The notes: generated by a model not told the origin, from the letters alone. A stretch of DNA of 64,000 nt from Cyclina sinensis (GCA_012932295.1 JAAONU010000002.1:34063485-34127484); one strand, 5' to 3'. Shown: positions 1 to 13,004, numbered from the stretch's first letter. Program-made: numbers and translations.

Positions 1-800
1 TCATACACACTTAACGTTTTAGCTACAGAACTATGTACCTGAATAAAAGTATCATACACACATAACATTTTAGCAATAGAACCATGTACCTGAATAAAAG
101 AATCATATACACATAACGTTTTAGCAATAGAACCATGTACCTGAATAAAAGTATCATATACACATAACATTTTAGCAATAGAATCATGTTCCTAAATAAA
201 ATTATCGTATACACATAACGTTCTAGCAATAGAACCATGTACCTGAATAAAATGATCGTATACACATAACGTTCTAGCAATAGAACTATGTACCTGAATT
301 AAAGTATCATATACACATAAGGTTTAATCAATAAAAACATCTTTACAGAATGATCTTACAATAGTATCATTTACACAGAAAGTTTAATCAATAAAAATAT
401 GTATTCAGAAAGTTTTATCAATAGTATCATGTACCAAGACTTTTTTGACATACAAGCATTTATACAGAAATAGTATCATAAACAAATAACATTTGAAAGA
501 ATACTTTAACAGTAGTATCGTATACACAGATCGTTTTCGCAAGAAAGACATATAAATAGAATACTTGAGCAAAAGAATCATGTAGACAGAACGTTTCAAC
601 AATCAAAGCATGTACACAGAATATTTGAGTAACAAAATCATTTACACAAACTGTTTAAGCAATAAAACCATGCACATTGAAAATCTTAGAAATAGAATGC
701 ACAGTATTTAAGAAAGAATATCAATTCACTCAGAACATAAGAGCAAAAGTCCTTGCATACAATTTAAGAATAAAACAATAAACTCACCAATAAGCTTTGA
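1..800. repeat. 30-bp minisatellite, left copy (degenerate)
   Basis: Tandem AT-rich units of about 30 bp (each with an 'atgtac' or 'atatac' core, 'cataacgtttt' or 'cagaa', then 'agcaatag'), arranged as alternating A/B half-units of a roughly 60-bp dimer. The array is most regular at 1-310 and decays towards 800. It matches the cleaner array at 6,850-7,480 and marks the left edge of a tandem segmental duplication. The open frame on the minus strand at 23-280 is a by-product of the in-phase period, not a gene. Confidence 0.85.
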
Positions 801-3800
801 GATCCTGGACAAATAGTATTTCATAAATAAAATTCATACAGAATAGGCAACTGAGAATTTAAAACATAAATTACTAAATACTACTGGTACACAGAATGAC
901 AAGGATCATTTTTGTTTTAAAATTTTTCAAGTTGCGCAGTACTTATAAAAGAATACAATAAGAGAGATGAAAATAAAAAAGCAAGGTCAGCTTCATCACT
1001 GCAGTCTTTGTTTTTGACAAACAACAGAAGTTCAATGTCACTGATGACATAGGTATAGGAATTAAAACATTTTATTTTTAGGAACGACCACTTTTATACG
1101 TAACGGCATATTAAGATAAGAGGATTTCGTAAAATAACACGACATACCTAACAGTTCAATGCACTAAAAGTTACTTCGAAGGGCAAAATCTAAGATGATA
1201 AACGGAAGGATTGAACAAAAATGAAAAACAAACAAAACGAACAATGACAAGGAAAAAAACGCATAGAGCAGAATCGTGATGAAGATGATGTAAAAAATTA
1301 TTGCCATATCTAATCAACATATACTAGGAACATAAACTGGTACTTAAGCATACGCGTGAATGAAAAATCAACTATTTTTCATACAAACAGTATAGCCGTA
1401 ACGCATGACCTTGAGATTTTCATTAACACGTATATTTAATATCCCAGTTGTGGTCCTAGCACCGGTGATCCAATCTATTCTTATGTTCTTCAAAGTAAGC
1501 AAACATCATATATTCAACGGACGAAACGACTCGTTCTTGTGAACCTGACCACTGTATTGTACCTAAAACGAATCATAGCACTTGCTAGGGATGAGTTACC
1601 GGGAATGAATTAACTATCCAAAGACTGAATCAAAACGTATAAACAATTTCATTGGCAGGCATCGTGTTGTCTTTGAAATTTGTACCATGTTTTCATAATA
1701 ATAATAATAATAATAATCTGAAGGTAATTTCTTTCTTATTTTATTAAAGTACTATTCTTCCACTTGAAGGAAACTTTCTTGTGAAACAGTAAAAATGTTT
1801 TGCCCTTTGTTCTTAATATGGAAGAGGTGTCTTCCTGTCCTTTTTAAACACGAGTTTGACAGTGTTGCGATAGTGTTCAAAAAAGTATGAGTGACTATAA
1901 GAGATATGGTATTGTTACGTTCAAAAAGATTGGAAGGTCGACCTAACGTGCTGATTAAGGCTTTAAATAGGATATAATTTTGGTCAATGTTACATTAATG
2001 TAAAAAAACAGATGGATTTGCTATTGAACAGTTCGTTAATAAAATATGTACGCAAAAACACAAAATGCAGAACAAATAAAATTGTGAACCTTCACACAAA
2101 AGTCGGGGGTTTAAAATAAAATCAGAGCTACAAAGAAGAATATCTAAAGTGGTAACTTCCTGCTGATACCGCCCTGACATAGTAATGGGCCTTGACACCA
2201 AAAATTAATTTCTAGTCTAAGTTTTAATCATTAAAAACGCATCAATAATGAAAAAACAACTCGTGAAATATGTTAAAGAATTCATCATCAACAACAATAA
2301 ACAGCTCTTACTGCTGATAAAGCTAGCGGGAAAAATACAAAAAAAGACGACAAAAAAAAGAAGAAAAAAAAGTTTTTTTTTTTTTGTTAAAGAAGCAATT
2401 TAACTAAAATTCATATCTCACTTATATCCTGAACTTGGGTTTTTATCCTTATAAAATTGCCCTGAAATGTAAACAATGGTCGCGAACAAATGATTCTTCG
2501 TCTACAGGCGGACTGACGGATACATTGTACTGACGAACGGTCTTCATATAATTGTTTTCCTGTCGAACGGCTGACAAACACTGTTTCCTGCGGGTATTGA
2601 AGAATATACTAAGACATCATTACGACAACGTAAAGTGACAAGCCTAAAATCTAGTTACAATTTATTGCATCTTTAATTTGTACCAGCTGGCTTACACACA
2701 CACAAAATGAATAGGCTTACTTCAAATTTCTGCAATTATAGTGCTTATTCTTCTAACAATGGAAGCTCACCTTAAAGTCCTTAAAGTACTTGCCGTTCGT
2801 TCAATTTAAACAAACCCATTTATCATTAAGATTTTTTAAGGTGTTATTGATTAATTACTGAAACAATAACAAATGTTGCCGAACATGAATTTACTTTGCG
2901 GATGTACAGGCTACTCATGGTATGCAATGGCTATAAAAGCAAAACACACTTGCTACCGAAAGATACAGTTTGTTTAGTAAACCACTTGTCAGAAACGGTA
3001 CTGTAATTTTCAAAGGATGGCGGAAGTGGTTGAAAGTTGATGGGTGAATGTAGGCAGAGGGAACCTTTGACACATCTCCATCGGAATAAAATAATGAGTC
3101 TTCTTCTGTGACAATCTTATGACGACGACTGCCTTTAATTATGGTAACAACTAATCAATTTAATTTCCATGTCAGGCTGAAATCTTCATAACATATGAAA
3201 TTTAAGAAAATCGAAACAATTTCTTGAATATTATGTGTATCAAAAGCAACCGACATTTTTATGTCGATGTAACGGAAGAAAAAATCGCCGAGTATATATA
3301 TTTCTAAAAGGTGCAAACCTTTCTTCATTGACGATAACCTAACACACTTATTTGATACAATAATTTGGGGGAAATCTTGCAAATAGGTTCACTCTTCTAT
3401 TCTAACACATTACGCAATATATTATGAAATATCATATTTTTATCAACTCATATTTTACTTTTAAAGTTTTCTGATTCTAATTTAATGTTCTGGTAAATTC
3501 ATTTGTGGGCTTAAAAAGGCAAGATTAGCTACGCATAACAGTATTTTTATCTATTGATTTGTACAGGTTGAAAAATAAATTTGAAACTTTTCTAGTCCAT
3601 GATCTGTTGAAGGCAATGTGTACCATGAGACTTACTGTTACAGTTATTTTTATGTTATTTTTTTATTGAGAAATAAAATATGACATTGAGAAACTTATTC
3701 TCACCAACATTGTTTCCCCAACTTCATTTATTTTCGATATTATGTTTTAGACATATATCTTTCGTGTGCCATGTGATTCTGTACAACTCTGTGTAAGATT

Positions 3801-4640
3801 TTGTAAAGTTCTGCAGTTACATATTTCAAAATGGCTAGTCATCTATGTTTTACATAAGCTTACAAAGTACTCGTACAGTCTTAAAGTTGGACAGTATCAT
3901 TTATTGTATAAACGGATTCTCGAAGTTAGTGTTCAGCTGCACTTTGTTAGAAAATTTTCAAAATATGTATTTTGATTAAGAAGTTTTTGTGACCGTGTGT
4001 TCTTATGAGTACAATAAGTGAGGTCATGCCGTCCCCACAGCACGAATAACAACCCATGTGTATTGTCAACACCATGTACCCTATCTAGCTAAATGCCTTT
4101 ATTTGAGCCAGTTCTAATGTAAGAAAGCATGGCCTTATACAATATCAGCAAATACCAAGACGCAAACTTGAATAAAAATAGAGATGTAGCCTGCGTTTTT
4201 ACTATAAAACGGTCTGGTGATTATTAATATTCTGCTTACTTCTAAAATGTCTGCCCTAGAAAGAACTTTTTGGGGCTAAAACTTGAGATTTTCCTGGAAC
4301 ATACAAAAGAACTCCAGTATGATAAACAGTTCCTGGATACTTGTATACAATGTTGTTTTAAGATGTTTCAATATGTGTAGTAAAATGTCAGATAATAATA
4401 ATAATAATCATCATCAACATCATCATCATCATTATGAGGAGGAGAAGGACGACGACGACAACCACGAAGATTAATTAAAAATATTTAAAATAGAAATTTC
4501 TTCTAAAAATAATGTTTCCTTCCACCTTTAGTTTCATTTATGCTTTAAAAATTGTTTAGGACTTTTAGCTCAGTACGTACAACTCATTTTAAAACAACAG
4601 GAAACATTACGTAGTAAACTATTCCTTTCTGAAACAAGCG
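800..4640. other. gene-free spacer of duplicated unit 1
   Basis: I see no supportable gene here. Short blocks align with unit 2: about 850-1,010 with 7,553-7,680, 1,585-1,900 with 8,035-8,370, 2,000-2,530 with 8,515-9,080, and 3,590-3,990 with 9,519-9,800. Between the blocks the two copies have diverged by indels. An (ATA)n microsatellite lies near 1,698-1,716, matching a looser one near 8,155-8,195, and an (ATA)(ATC)(GAC)-type triplet tract lies at 4,394-4,470, matching 10,046-10,085. Short ORFs in this stretch have no domain features. Confidence 0.6.
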
Positions 4641-4771
4641 GTGCTCTTATCAACGTAACTCATTATCATGGACTCATAAGATAAGAAATAGCTATTTCAA
4701 AATTGTCCTTTGCATATTTAGATCCAAATTGTTAAAATTGCAAGCCATTAGAGAACTGGTTTTAGACAGCA
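4640..4771 (+). promoter_or_regulatory. conserved upstream block, microseminoprotein-like gene 1
   Basis: About 130 bp before the start codon is strikingly conserved with 10,248-10,384, while sequence further upstream is not. It contains AGATAAGA (4,679-4,686), a GATA-factor-type site also present in copy 2, followed by the shared 'tagctatttcaaaattg' stretch. In copy 2 the same spot reads TATAAGATAAG, so it may instead be a TATA-like element. The shared 'attagagaact' and 'agacagca' next to the ATG are probably 5'UTR. The promoter role is inferred from conservation and position only. Confidence 0.45.
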
Positions 4772-6713
4772 ATGAGGGCTATATTGTTTTGCGTAGTAAT
4801 TTTGTGTTTTGTCAGCGATGCATTTGGATACTGCTATTCCCACACTGTTCGTAAGTACAATCAAATACTTCTTGAAATATTTTGACTAGTCGTCTGCATG
4901 TTGCGTATTTGAATCTTTTCTCGAATTGAATCGCAAAATTAAAATGCCTTAAATCGTTAAGATTGCATTACCTTTATCCGTTAAGATAGCTTTACACAGT
5001 GGGTAGCAATTGTTGCTGCATTTGCGACCAGTGCAGAACTTGACAAGTGGGTTTCTTTCCAAAACAAAAAAGAGAGCTAAGAAAGGTCCAGATAAATTCT
5101 GTTTCGTAAGATAGGTTTATGCAAATAAACAAAACATGCATGCCCTACAAGTTTTACCCTGACAAATGCCCGCCGGTCACATAAAGAATATAATGCACAT
5201 GAACAAAATGTATTTCATATAACATGCGTATTTTTGAAAACTATGGATAAACAATAATCAAATGTTTATTTTTTTAATTTCTTTTGTTTCTGGCACGGTT
5301 TTTAACATTTTAAAATGATATGCTGTATCGCAATGCTTTGATTTTTTGCATCTCAGCAGATTTCACACTGTCAGCGATCATGTAAATGTTTAGCTTGACT
5401 GCCAAAATGTCACGCTAAAACACTCAACCTCGTGCTGTTGAAGCTACTGATTAGTCTTAATCACCTTAATCATCCTTGGCTTTTGTATCACGTTTCCCCA
5501 CTCTGCGTATTTTTGCTGGAATCGTTTTCTTTCGCTATTTTTAATAATGTGGTAACAGTTCTATGTAAATATGCAATCTGAATAGAATTCTTGATAGGAA
5601 ATTGTCACACACTCTGATCTTAAAAATGGCCGAGAAGTTTTGGTAATGTTATAGGTAAGTTAACTTGAGCGAAATATCTTCCTTGATATAAACATGACAC
5701 CCAGGTTTCTTGCTATTTTATTTTACATTTTTTTTACTTTGCATGTCTGTATAAGTTAAAGCATTTTAAAATGGGTTGTCCTATGTTTTACAGCCCTGAA
5801 AACTATATGACTTTTATACAGAATAAAGAAGGCGTGTTCGTTGGTTTCACACCTTTAAACAACAACACTGTTGAGAGGTCCTCATGAACATCTCAAATAC
5901 CCTGCACAAACGTGCTGACCGACCATGGTGTGCACTGTTCGATATTTAGTTTGTTGATTTTCAGCTAACATACTTGCAAAATTGATCTGTCAAAAACTAG
6001 CGAATAACAATGATACCTATCGTATTTTTGCTCTGTAGAGGCGACGGTGTGCACGACCAGAAGCGGAGATACAATACCGGCGGGCAGTCGGCTTGAGTTG
6101 CCAGAAAAATGTGAGAGATGTACGTGTTCAGCAAGTGGACCTAACGAGTCGATTCTTAGCTGCTGCGGGTACGTTATATTTATGCACCAATAAAAATTAC
6201 AGACATGTAACATAGTTGTTGTCCTTGTATATTTAAATGCAAATTTAAGGGGTATAAGAGTCTTTCGTAAACTATTCGTTTTTAATTCAAGTATGTTCTA
6301 TAGCTTAAAGCTACTTTATCTGGAAACATTTGAGTCGACTTTTTCAAAAGAGTCGGTTTAAAGTACTTCTCTTAAAACTTAAAGTTTTAAACCTTGACTG
6401 ACAATTTACAGAACACATATTATACTATACATTGGAGTATGTAGTAAACCTGTTCAAATATAATTCATTTATGAATACATTTCAGTTATATCATGTATTT
6501 CTTTTAGATAAACAACTTCTACTTTAACGCAAAGAACCCTCTGACTCTAGAACTCAACGCTTGAAAATAATAATATAATTTCTAATTTAATTATATAGGT
6601 ATGGCATTAATGGTGGTGTGTTCATGCCACCCGAGGGTTGTAAAATAATAAAAGGCGATGATGGATGTTCGATAAAAGTTGTACAGATAGCCGACGAGAG
6701 TTTGCCGTGTTAG
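4772..6713 (+). CDS. beta-microseminoprotein-like secreted Cys-rich protein, copy 1
   Basis: Three-exon gene: 4,772-4,850, 6,039-6,168 and 6,599-6,713, all with GT-AG introns (phases 1 and 2), giving 107 residues. Residues 1-19 form a signal peptide (MRAILFCVVILCFVSDAFG), with cleavage predicted before YCY. The mature chain of about 88 residues has ten cysteines, with the CxxCxC cluster, a CC pair about 13 residues later, and GC, GC and a terminal PC. That spacing and the three-exon layout fit the MSMB/PSP94 family of small secreted, disulfide-bonded proteins; molluscan members are poorly characterised, with defence, gamete and binding roles suggested but not shown here. Both splice junctions restore frame exactly, and the frame ends at TAG. 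The gene has a close tandem paralogue at 10,385-12,696. The family call rests on the cysteine pattern, so a related Cys-rich family remains possible. Confidence 0.8.
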
Positions 6714-6849
6714 AAAATGATTGCAAAATATAAGTTTTTTATATGATTGATATAAGATATTTCAGAAGTTTTACTGCATATATGTATTAAAAAGAAACTT
6801 AGTTTGACTTTCGTTTCCAACTTACATTTTCGTTTGTTATTGATTTGAG

Positions 6850-7480
6850 TGTTGTTATTTACACAGAACGTGTTTAGCAACAATATCATAAATACATAAA
6901 GAAAGCATGTACATTGAATATTTGAACAATAGTATCTGTACTCAAATCTATTTAGCAGTAAAGACATATGAATAGAATACAAAATAAATAGAATCAATGT
7001 ACACAGAACCTTTCAGCAATAAAAACATGTACACAGAATATTTGAGCAATAGTACCATGTACACAGAACCTTTCAGCAATAAAAGCATGTGCATAAAATA
7101 TTTGAGCAATAGTATCATGTACACAGAACCTTTCAGCAATAAAAGCATGTACACAGAATATTTGAACAATAGTACCATGTACACAGAACCTTTCAGCAAT
7201 AAAAGCATGTACACAAAATATTTGAGCAATAGTATCATGTACACAGAACCTTTCAGCAATAAAAGCATGTACACAGAATATCTGAACAATAGTACCATGT
7301 ACACAGAACCTTTCAGCAATAAAAGCATGTACAAAGAATATTTGAGCAATAGTACCATGTACAGAGCAAATTATAACAAAAGAACACATTACATAGCATT
7401 AAAGGGAAAAATCAATTCACTCAGAACATTTTAGTAATAGTTCTTGCACATGTAACAATTTAGGAATAAAACAATCAAAT
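6850..7480. repeat. 60-bp dimeric minisatellite, right copy
   Basis: From about 6,990 to 7,360 the sequence repeats with an exact 60-bp period. Each unit is two related 30-bp halves, one ending 'cctttcagcaataaaagc' and the other 'atttgagcaatagtacc', both opening with 'atgtacacagaa'. About six dimers are nearly identical and flanks are degenerate. Because 60 is a multiple of three, long frames stay open on both strands (6,948-7,358 minus, 6,994-7,389 minus, 6,997-7,434 plus). None has coding features. The array is homologous to the one at 1-800. Confidence 0.93.
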
Positions 7481-10247
7481 CAGGATATTTTAGCAAAAAG
7501 ACCATGCACACATAATATAACAAAAGTAACATACATGCAGAATATTTAGGCAACTGAGAATATAATTTATAACATAATTTATTAAATACCAATGATGCAC
7601 CGAATGACAGGGATCAGTTTTGTTTTAACCGGTTTACTGTTTCAAGTAAACCAAGTACATCCTGAGCGCAATACTTAGAATAAAATGAGAGAAATGAAAA
7701 TACTAAAGTAAAATCTACACTGCAGTCTTAGTTTTTTAGTTACATACAAACAGCAAAAGTTCAATGTCTGTGATGACACAGGAATTAAATATTGTATGAG
7801 CGGCCAGTTTGATACGTAACTGCATGTTGAGATAACAGGATCTCTTCAAAAATACGTCATACTTGACAGTCAATGCCCTTAAGGTTACTCCTAAAGGGAA
7901 AAAATAAGATGAAAAACTGAAGGATTGAACGATCATGCCAGCTTATCGTGACGGGCAAGACGCTTTACTCATAACCACCGTGTCGCATTTCTAAAAGCAC
8001 AAAGCAAAATATACTAAAGCACATTTTAGGGTCAGGTCTTGAGGAATACTAACGGCAACATATTAACTATCCAAAGACTGATTCAAATTGAATAAACAAT
8101 TTCATTGCCACACAAATCGAGTTTTCTTTGAAATTTGTATCATGTTTTCTAAATGATAATAATAAAAATAGTAATAATAATGACAATAATAACTAAAATG
8201 TATACTCTAAAGACTATTTTTTTCTTTATATTTTCTAAAAGTACTGTTCTTTACTATTGAATGAATCTTTGTTTTGAAACCGTAATAGTGTTCTGTCGTT
8301 TGTTCTTAAAAATAGAAAAGGCGTTTTCCTGTCCTTTTTAAACACCACCTTGACTGTGATTCGTTTATATTGAGAAAAGTATGAAGACCTTTTAAGGGAT
8401 ATATGGGATATTATTATGTAAAAAAAATATTAGAAGACCGAGTGATTATGATTATAGATTTGAATAGGTCAACACAAATGGCAAAAGTAAAAATTAATGT
8501 GAAAAACGAATAGACGGGTTTGCTATTGACTAGTAAACAAATTACAATACTGGGAAAGGTTATAGGTAAAACATGCATACAAAAATATAAAATCCAGAAC
8601 AAATAAATATCGTCCACCTTCACATCAAAATATTATAGCCCTGTTAGTAATATATGTAGTAAGGATGGGGTTAAAGTAAGTTCAGAGCTACAAAGAAGGT
8701 TTACTATATATGGTAACTATCCCCTGATACCGCCCTGACAGAAAATGAACCATTTTCCTGATAGCCTTGACACAGGAAACGAAAATGCAGCAATAATAAT
8801 TATAATAATAATAATAATAATAAAAGAGCTCGTTTAATAAGTATGATAACGAATTCACCATCAAAACCATTTAGCAGCTATTGCTGCAGATAATACTAGT
8901 AATCATTATGGTGGAGAGTATAGAAGACGAAACACAAGTTTTAAGTTTAATGAGCAATCAAAATGAAAATCCATATTCCACTTATATCCCTAAATAGATC
9001 TAGTTTTTTATCCTTGTAAAATTCCACCAAAACCTAAACAATGGTCACGACGAAATAATGTGTCGTCTACAGACGGACTGACCAACGGATACACTGTACT
9101 GACGAATGGCCAACAAACTTCTTATGTGTGTTAAAGAATATGTTCAGAAATCATTTTGGTAAAGTAATTTGATAAGCCTAAAGACAAAATGAAGTGAAAA
9201 ATTACGATACAGAAATAATTTGTACCAGTTTGACCAGTTGACTGGAAAGCAACCTCGTTTCTATCTAAATTGGCCATACTGTCCTTATCTGTTGAAACAA
9301 TAGCACAACATAAAAGAAATGTTTGCATGATTATGAATTGTTTCATTATATAATATAATTATGTTTTTATCTTTGTGAATCATGGGAAGTGAGACTCTTA
9401 TAAACAATTTTCCATCTTATCATATCTTACATGTATGTTAAAGTATAGAAGCTCATATACTGTCCATAATTGTCCTGTCAGGGCAAAGAGTTCAACATAC
9501 TGATATATAGATGACACTTTTCTAGTCCATGACCTGTTGAATGAAGACAATATGTGTTATAATCACTGTTACAGTCATAGTCTGTTATGTTTAATTTTCC
9601 TTATTTAGCGATATGTATGTTTTATGCACATTTCCTTCGTGTTTCATGTGATTCTGTACCACTATGTGTACGACTTTGTAAAGTTCTGCAGTTAGATATT
9701 TCAAAATGGTTAGTCATATATGGGTTGTACATTAAGCAAAGTTCCTTAAGAAATTTTGTCTTTTAAAGTTGGACTTTGTTCGAAAATTTTCAAAACTTAT
9801 ACTTATTTACATGGGTTGTGTAACCTTGTGAGTGCAACAAATGAGACCGTTCAATCTCATTGGCTAGAATGACAACACCTGTGCAAAAAGTATTGCAAAT
9901 ACCACCTACCTTACCCGGTGAAATAGTTTTATTTCAGCTAGTTATAATGTAACCCACGAGAGCCTTATCTAATGCCTCAGCAAATACTAAAATGTTCGTC
10001 GCAAACTGTAACAAATTTTTCCTAAACTTGTACTAAAATATTAGATAATAATAATAATAATAATGTTGATGATGATGGCGATGACTAATTATAAATATTT
10101 GAAATTCTTTCGATATGTGTCTTGTTATTTTTTTTTTATTTGTATGCACTGAACTGAATTCTTAAGCCATTTTAAAAGCATGACTGTAACTAAAGGCGAA
10201 ACAGTTCTTTTTAATAAAGAATTCTAATAAACTTTCCCTTCTTAAAC
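7480..10247. other. gene-free spacer of duplicated unit 2
   Basis: This is the counterpart of 800-4,640, shorter by about 1 kb because of indels. It is AT-rich with triplet microsatellites at about 8,155-8,200, 8,796-8,823 and 10,046-10,080. I find no gene or exon with splice support. Confidence 0.6.
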
Positions 10248-10384
10248 AAGCGGTGCTCCTATCAACAGTACTCATTGACATGTACCTATAAGATAAGAGA
10301 TAGCTATTTCAAAATTGCCCTTTGCACATTTTAATCCAAATTATTAAAAACTGCAAGCCATTAGAGAACTAGTTGTAGACAGCA
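10248..10384 (+). promoter_or_regulatory. conserved upstream block, microseminoprotein-like gene 2
   Basis: Counterpart of 4,640-4,771. It contains TATAAGATAAGA near 10,288-10,299 and the shared 'tagctatttcaaaattg' and 'gcaagccattagagaact' words before the ATG. Its conservation beyond the neighbouring spacer suggests core promoter plus 5'UTR. No experimental support is visible. Confidence 0.45.
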
Positions 10385-12696
10385 ATGAGGGCTATATTGT
10401 TTTGCGTAGTAATTTTGTATTTTGTCGGCGATACATTCGGATACTGCTATATCGATACCTTTCGTAAGTACAACTGAATATATTTTATGACAAATTCCTG
10501 CAATAATTTGATTGCCTCCGTTTTTGAGTAATTGAGCCTTACTCGCGAGTTTTTTTTTTAATAAACATTCGTGTTAAATAATATCTTGCATTCTAAATAA
10601 GATCTGTAAGTCTGTGAACGAACGGACTTAATGCAAACAATTTATACAAATAATATTTTAGATACATTTAAAGTCTTATTTAAGGTATGGGTTGAAGACT
10701 GATGGTAGAGCTTGAATATAAAGGTTCACACAGATATAAATGAAATCATAAATAACTTTTTGCTGGACGTCTGCAAGAGTGCATATTTTGATCGTTTTCC
10801 GGATCGAATTGCAAAAACAAAATACCTTTAATCGTTAAGTCTGCCCTGCCTTAATCCGTTAAGATGGTTTCACCAAGTTGGCTGCTACTATTGTTGCATT
10901 TGCGACCAGTGCAGTTCCTGACAAGTACGCTTCTTTTAAAAAAAGGAAAACTACGAGAGGTGCAGGTGACTGCTGTTTCTTAAGATAGGTTTTGTTATGC
11001 AAATAATAAAAAAACGAGCATACCCAATAGTTTTCTGAAATATCTACTAGTCATAAAAAACAGCAATAAACGAAATGTATTTACGACAGCGTGCATATTA
11101 TTGAAAACTTTGGATAAACAATAATCAAACGTTTAATTCTTTCTTATTTCTTTTGTTTCTGAAACGGTTTTCAACATGTTAAAATGATATGCTGTATCAA
11201 AATGCTTTGATTTTATATGGACTTATATTTTCGTCTCAGCAGATTTCACAACTAGTCTTTGCGCGGCCGCAGTCAGCAAACATGAAATGTTTAAGCTTGA
11301 TTGCAACAACTGTTCTATTAAAACATCTCGTGCTGTTAAAACAGCTGATCAGTCTAAATCACCTTGCATCTAGGTATGAAGTCTATCAGAGTTCAAAAAT
11401 GGTACACGCATAATGCCGTCTAGAAATAGCTCTAAGTTTTCTTGGCCATTTGTAACACTTTGTCTTAATCTGTGTATTTTGCTGGAATCATTTTGGTCAA
11501 CTATTTCTAATACTGTGGTAGTACATTTGTAGTTCTATGCTAATATAATGCAACCAAAATAGAATTCATGATAGGAAGTTGTTTCCTATACCCCAATCTG
11601 GAAATTGGCTGAGATTATTTGTTAATTTTATGGGTAAGTGCACATGTTCAAAAATATCTTTCTTGTTTGAAAGATGATCCTCACGTTTCTTGCTAATTTT
11701 TAAGCGTATATAACAAATCAAAGCCATTTAAAATTGGTCTTTCTATGTTTTACAGCCCTGAGAACTACATGAATTTTATATAGAATAAAAATTGTAGTTT
11801 CACACCTTTATACTCCAACTCTGTGGTGAGGTCCTTACGAACCTCTCCAATAAGCTTGCACAATCATGCAGACGGGTCAAGGTCTGCTCTGTTCGATATT
11901 TAGTTAGATAATTTTCAGCTAACATACTTGTAAAATGGCTTGTTCAACATTGGTGGATGAACAGTGAAATAATACAACGATACCTTTCGTATTTTGTTCT
12001 GTAGAGACATCGGTGTGCACGGCCCAGAACGGAGATACAATACCGGCGGGTGGGCGGCTTGAGTTGCCAGAAAAATGTGAGAGATGTACGTGCTCAGCAC
12101 GTGGACCTAACGAGTCGATTCTTAGCTGCTGCGGGTAGGTTGTATTTATGCCCCAATAAAAGTTACAGACATGTTGCATAGTTGTTGTCCGACTAATCTT
12201 TAATACATACTTAAGGGGTATAAGAATCCTTCGAAAACTGTTCTCTTTTTAATTCAAGTTCGTTCCATTGTTTCGAGCTGCTATTCTAGAAACATTTAGG
12301 TCATACATTACTTCTTCAAAAGAGATGGTTTAAATACTTCTATAAGAACTTAAGTTTTAAAACTGTGCTGAACAATTTACAGAATAAATATAATAATATA
12401 CCGAGGACAATATAGCAATCCTGTTCAAATATGTTTGATTCATGAATACATTTTAGTTACATGTATATCATGTACTTTTTAATACACAATTTCAACTTTT
12501 ATGTAGAGAACCACTGACTCCAGAACCCAACCCTTAGAAAAAATAATGAATAATAAAATAATTTCTAATTTAATTATAAAGGTATGGCATTCATGCCGGT
12601 GTTTTCATGCCACCGGAGGGCTGTAAAGTAATAACAGGCGACGACGGATGCTCCATGAAACTTGTACAGATAGCCGACGAGAGTTTGCCGTGTTAG
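10385..12696 (+). CDS. beta-microseminoprotein-like secreted Cys-rich protein, copy 2
   Basis: Exons 10,385-10,463, 12,005-12,134 and 12,582-12,696 join with the same lengths (79, 130, 115 nt) and intron phases as copy 1 and encode 107 residues. The signal peptide is conserved (MRAILFCVVILYFVGDTFG), and all ten mature cysteines are kept. Differences from copy 1 cluster in the signal peptide end, the first mature residues (YCYIDTF versus YCYSHTV), the start of exon 2 (TSVCTAQNGD versus ATVCTTRSGD) and scattered exon 3 sites (for example IHAG for INGG). The central PEKCERCTCSA segment and the last ten residues are unchanged. Exons are better conserved than introns, so both copies are probably under constraint. 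The gene looks functional, with no stop or frameshift. Confidence 0.8.
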
Positions 12697-13004
12697 AAAT
12701 TGGTTGCACAAGAGCAGTTTTATATCTATTTGTCAATTAAATATTTTGGATCTTACTGCATATGTGCACAAAAAGTGTAGTTTGTCTTTCGTTTTCCACG
12801 TACATTTTTGTTTGTGTCATCAATTAGAGTATTGCTATTCGTAGACAGGAAACAGTTTCACCGAAAAGCCGGCAAAATTGGTACGGACCTAGAAGTTTGT
12901 CTGTGTGAAACTTAAAGTCAAATTATCGTTATTATAATATAAGTAGGATGTATGTAAACAAACTTCATTTGAACAAAAACAATGCCTCGGAAGCTAGTGT
13001 TAGA

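Larger units (their letters stand above)
1..12850. repeat. tandem segmental duplication, two ~6-kb units
   Basis: Unit 1 (1 to about 6,850) and unit 2 (about 6,850 to 12,850) share the same order of parts: minisatellite, spacer blocks, microsatellites, promoter block, three-exon gene and 3' flank. The offset between matching blocks drifts from about 6.85 kb at the left to 6.45 kb, 5.6 kb at the gene start and 5.98 kb at the gene end, reflecting indels, so the duplication is old. Sequence near 12,830-12,860 begins to resemble 6,840-6,870, the start of a further unit, then is lost. Confidence 0.8.

Noticed and set aside
4283..4474. 63-codon plus-strand ORF with Asn/His/Glu/Asp runs
   Set aside because: The homopolymer-like runs come from a changing triplet microsatellite (ATA, ATC, GAC); copy 2 has no matching frame.
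6948..7434. Three overlapping 131-145 codon ORFs
   Set aside because: They follow from a 60-bp in-phase tandem repeat; there are no domains, and the homologous array at 1-800 is broken.
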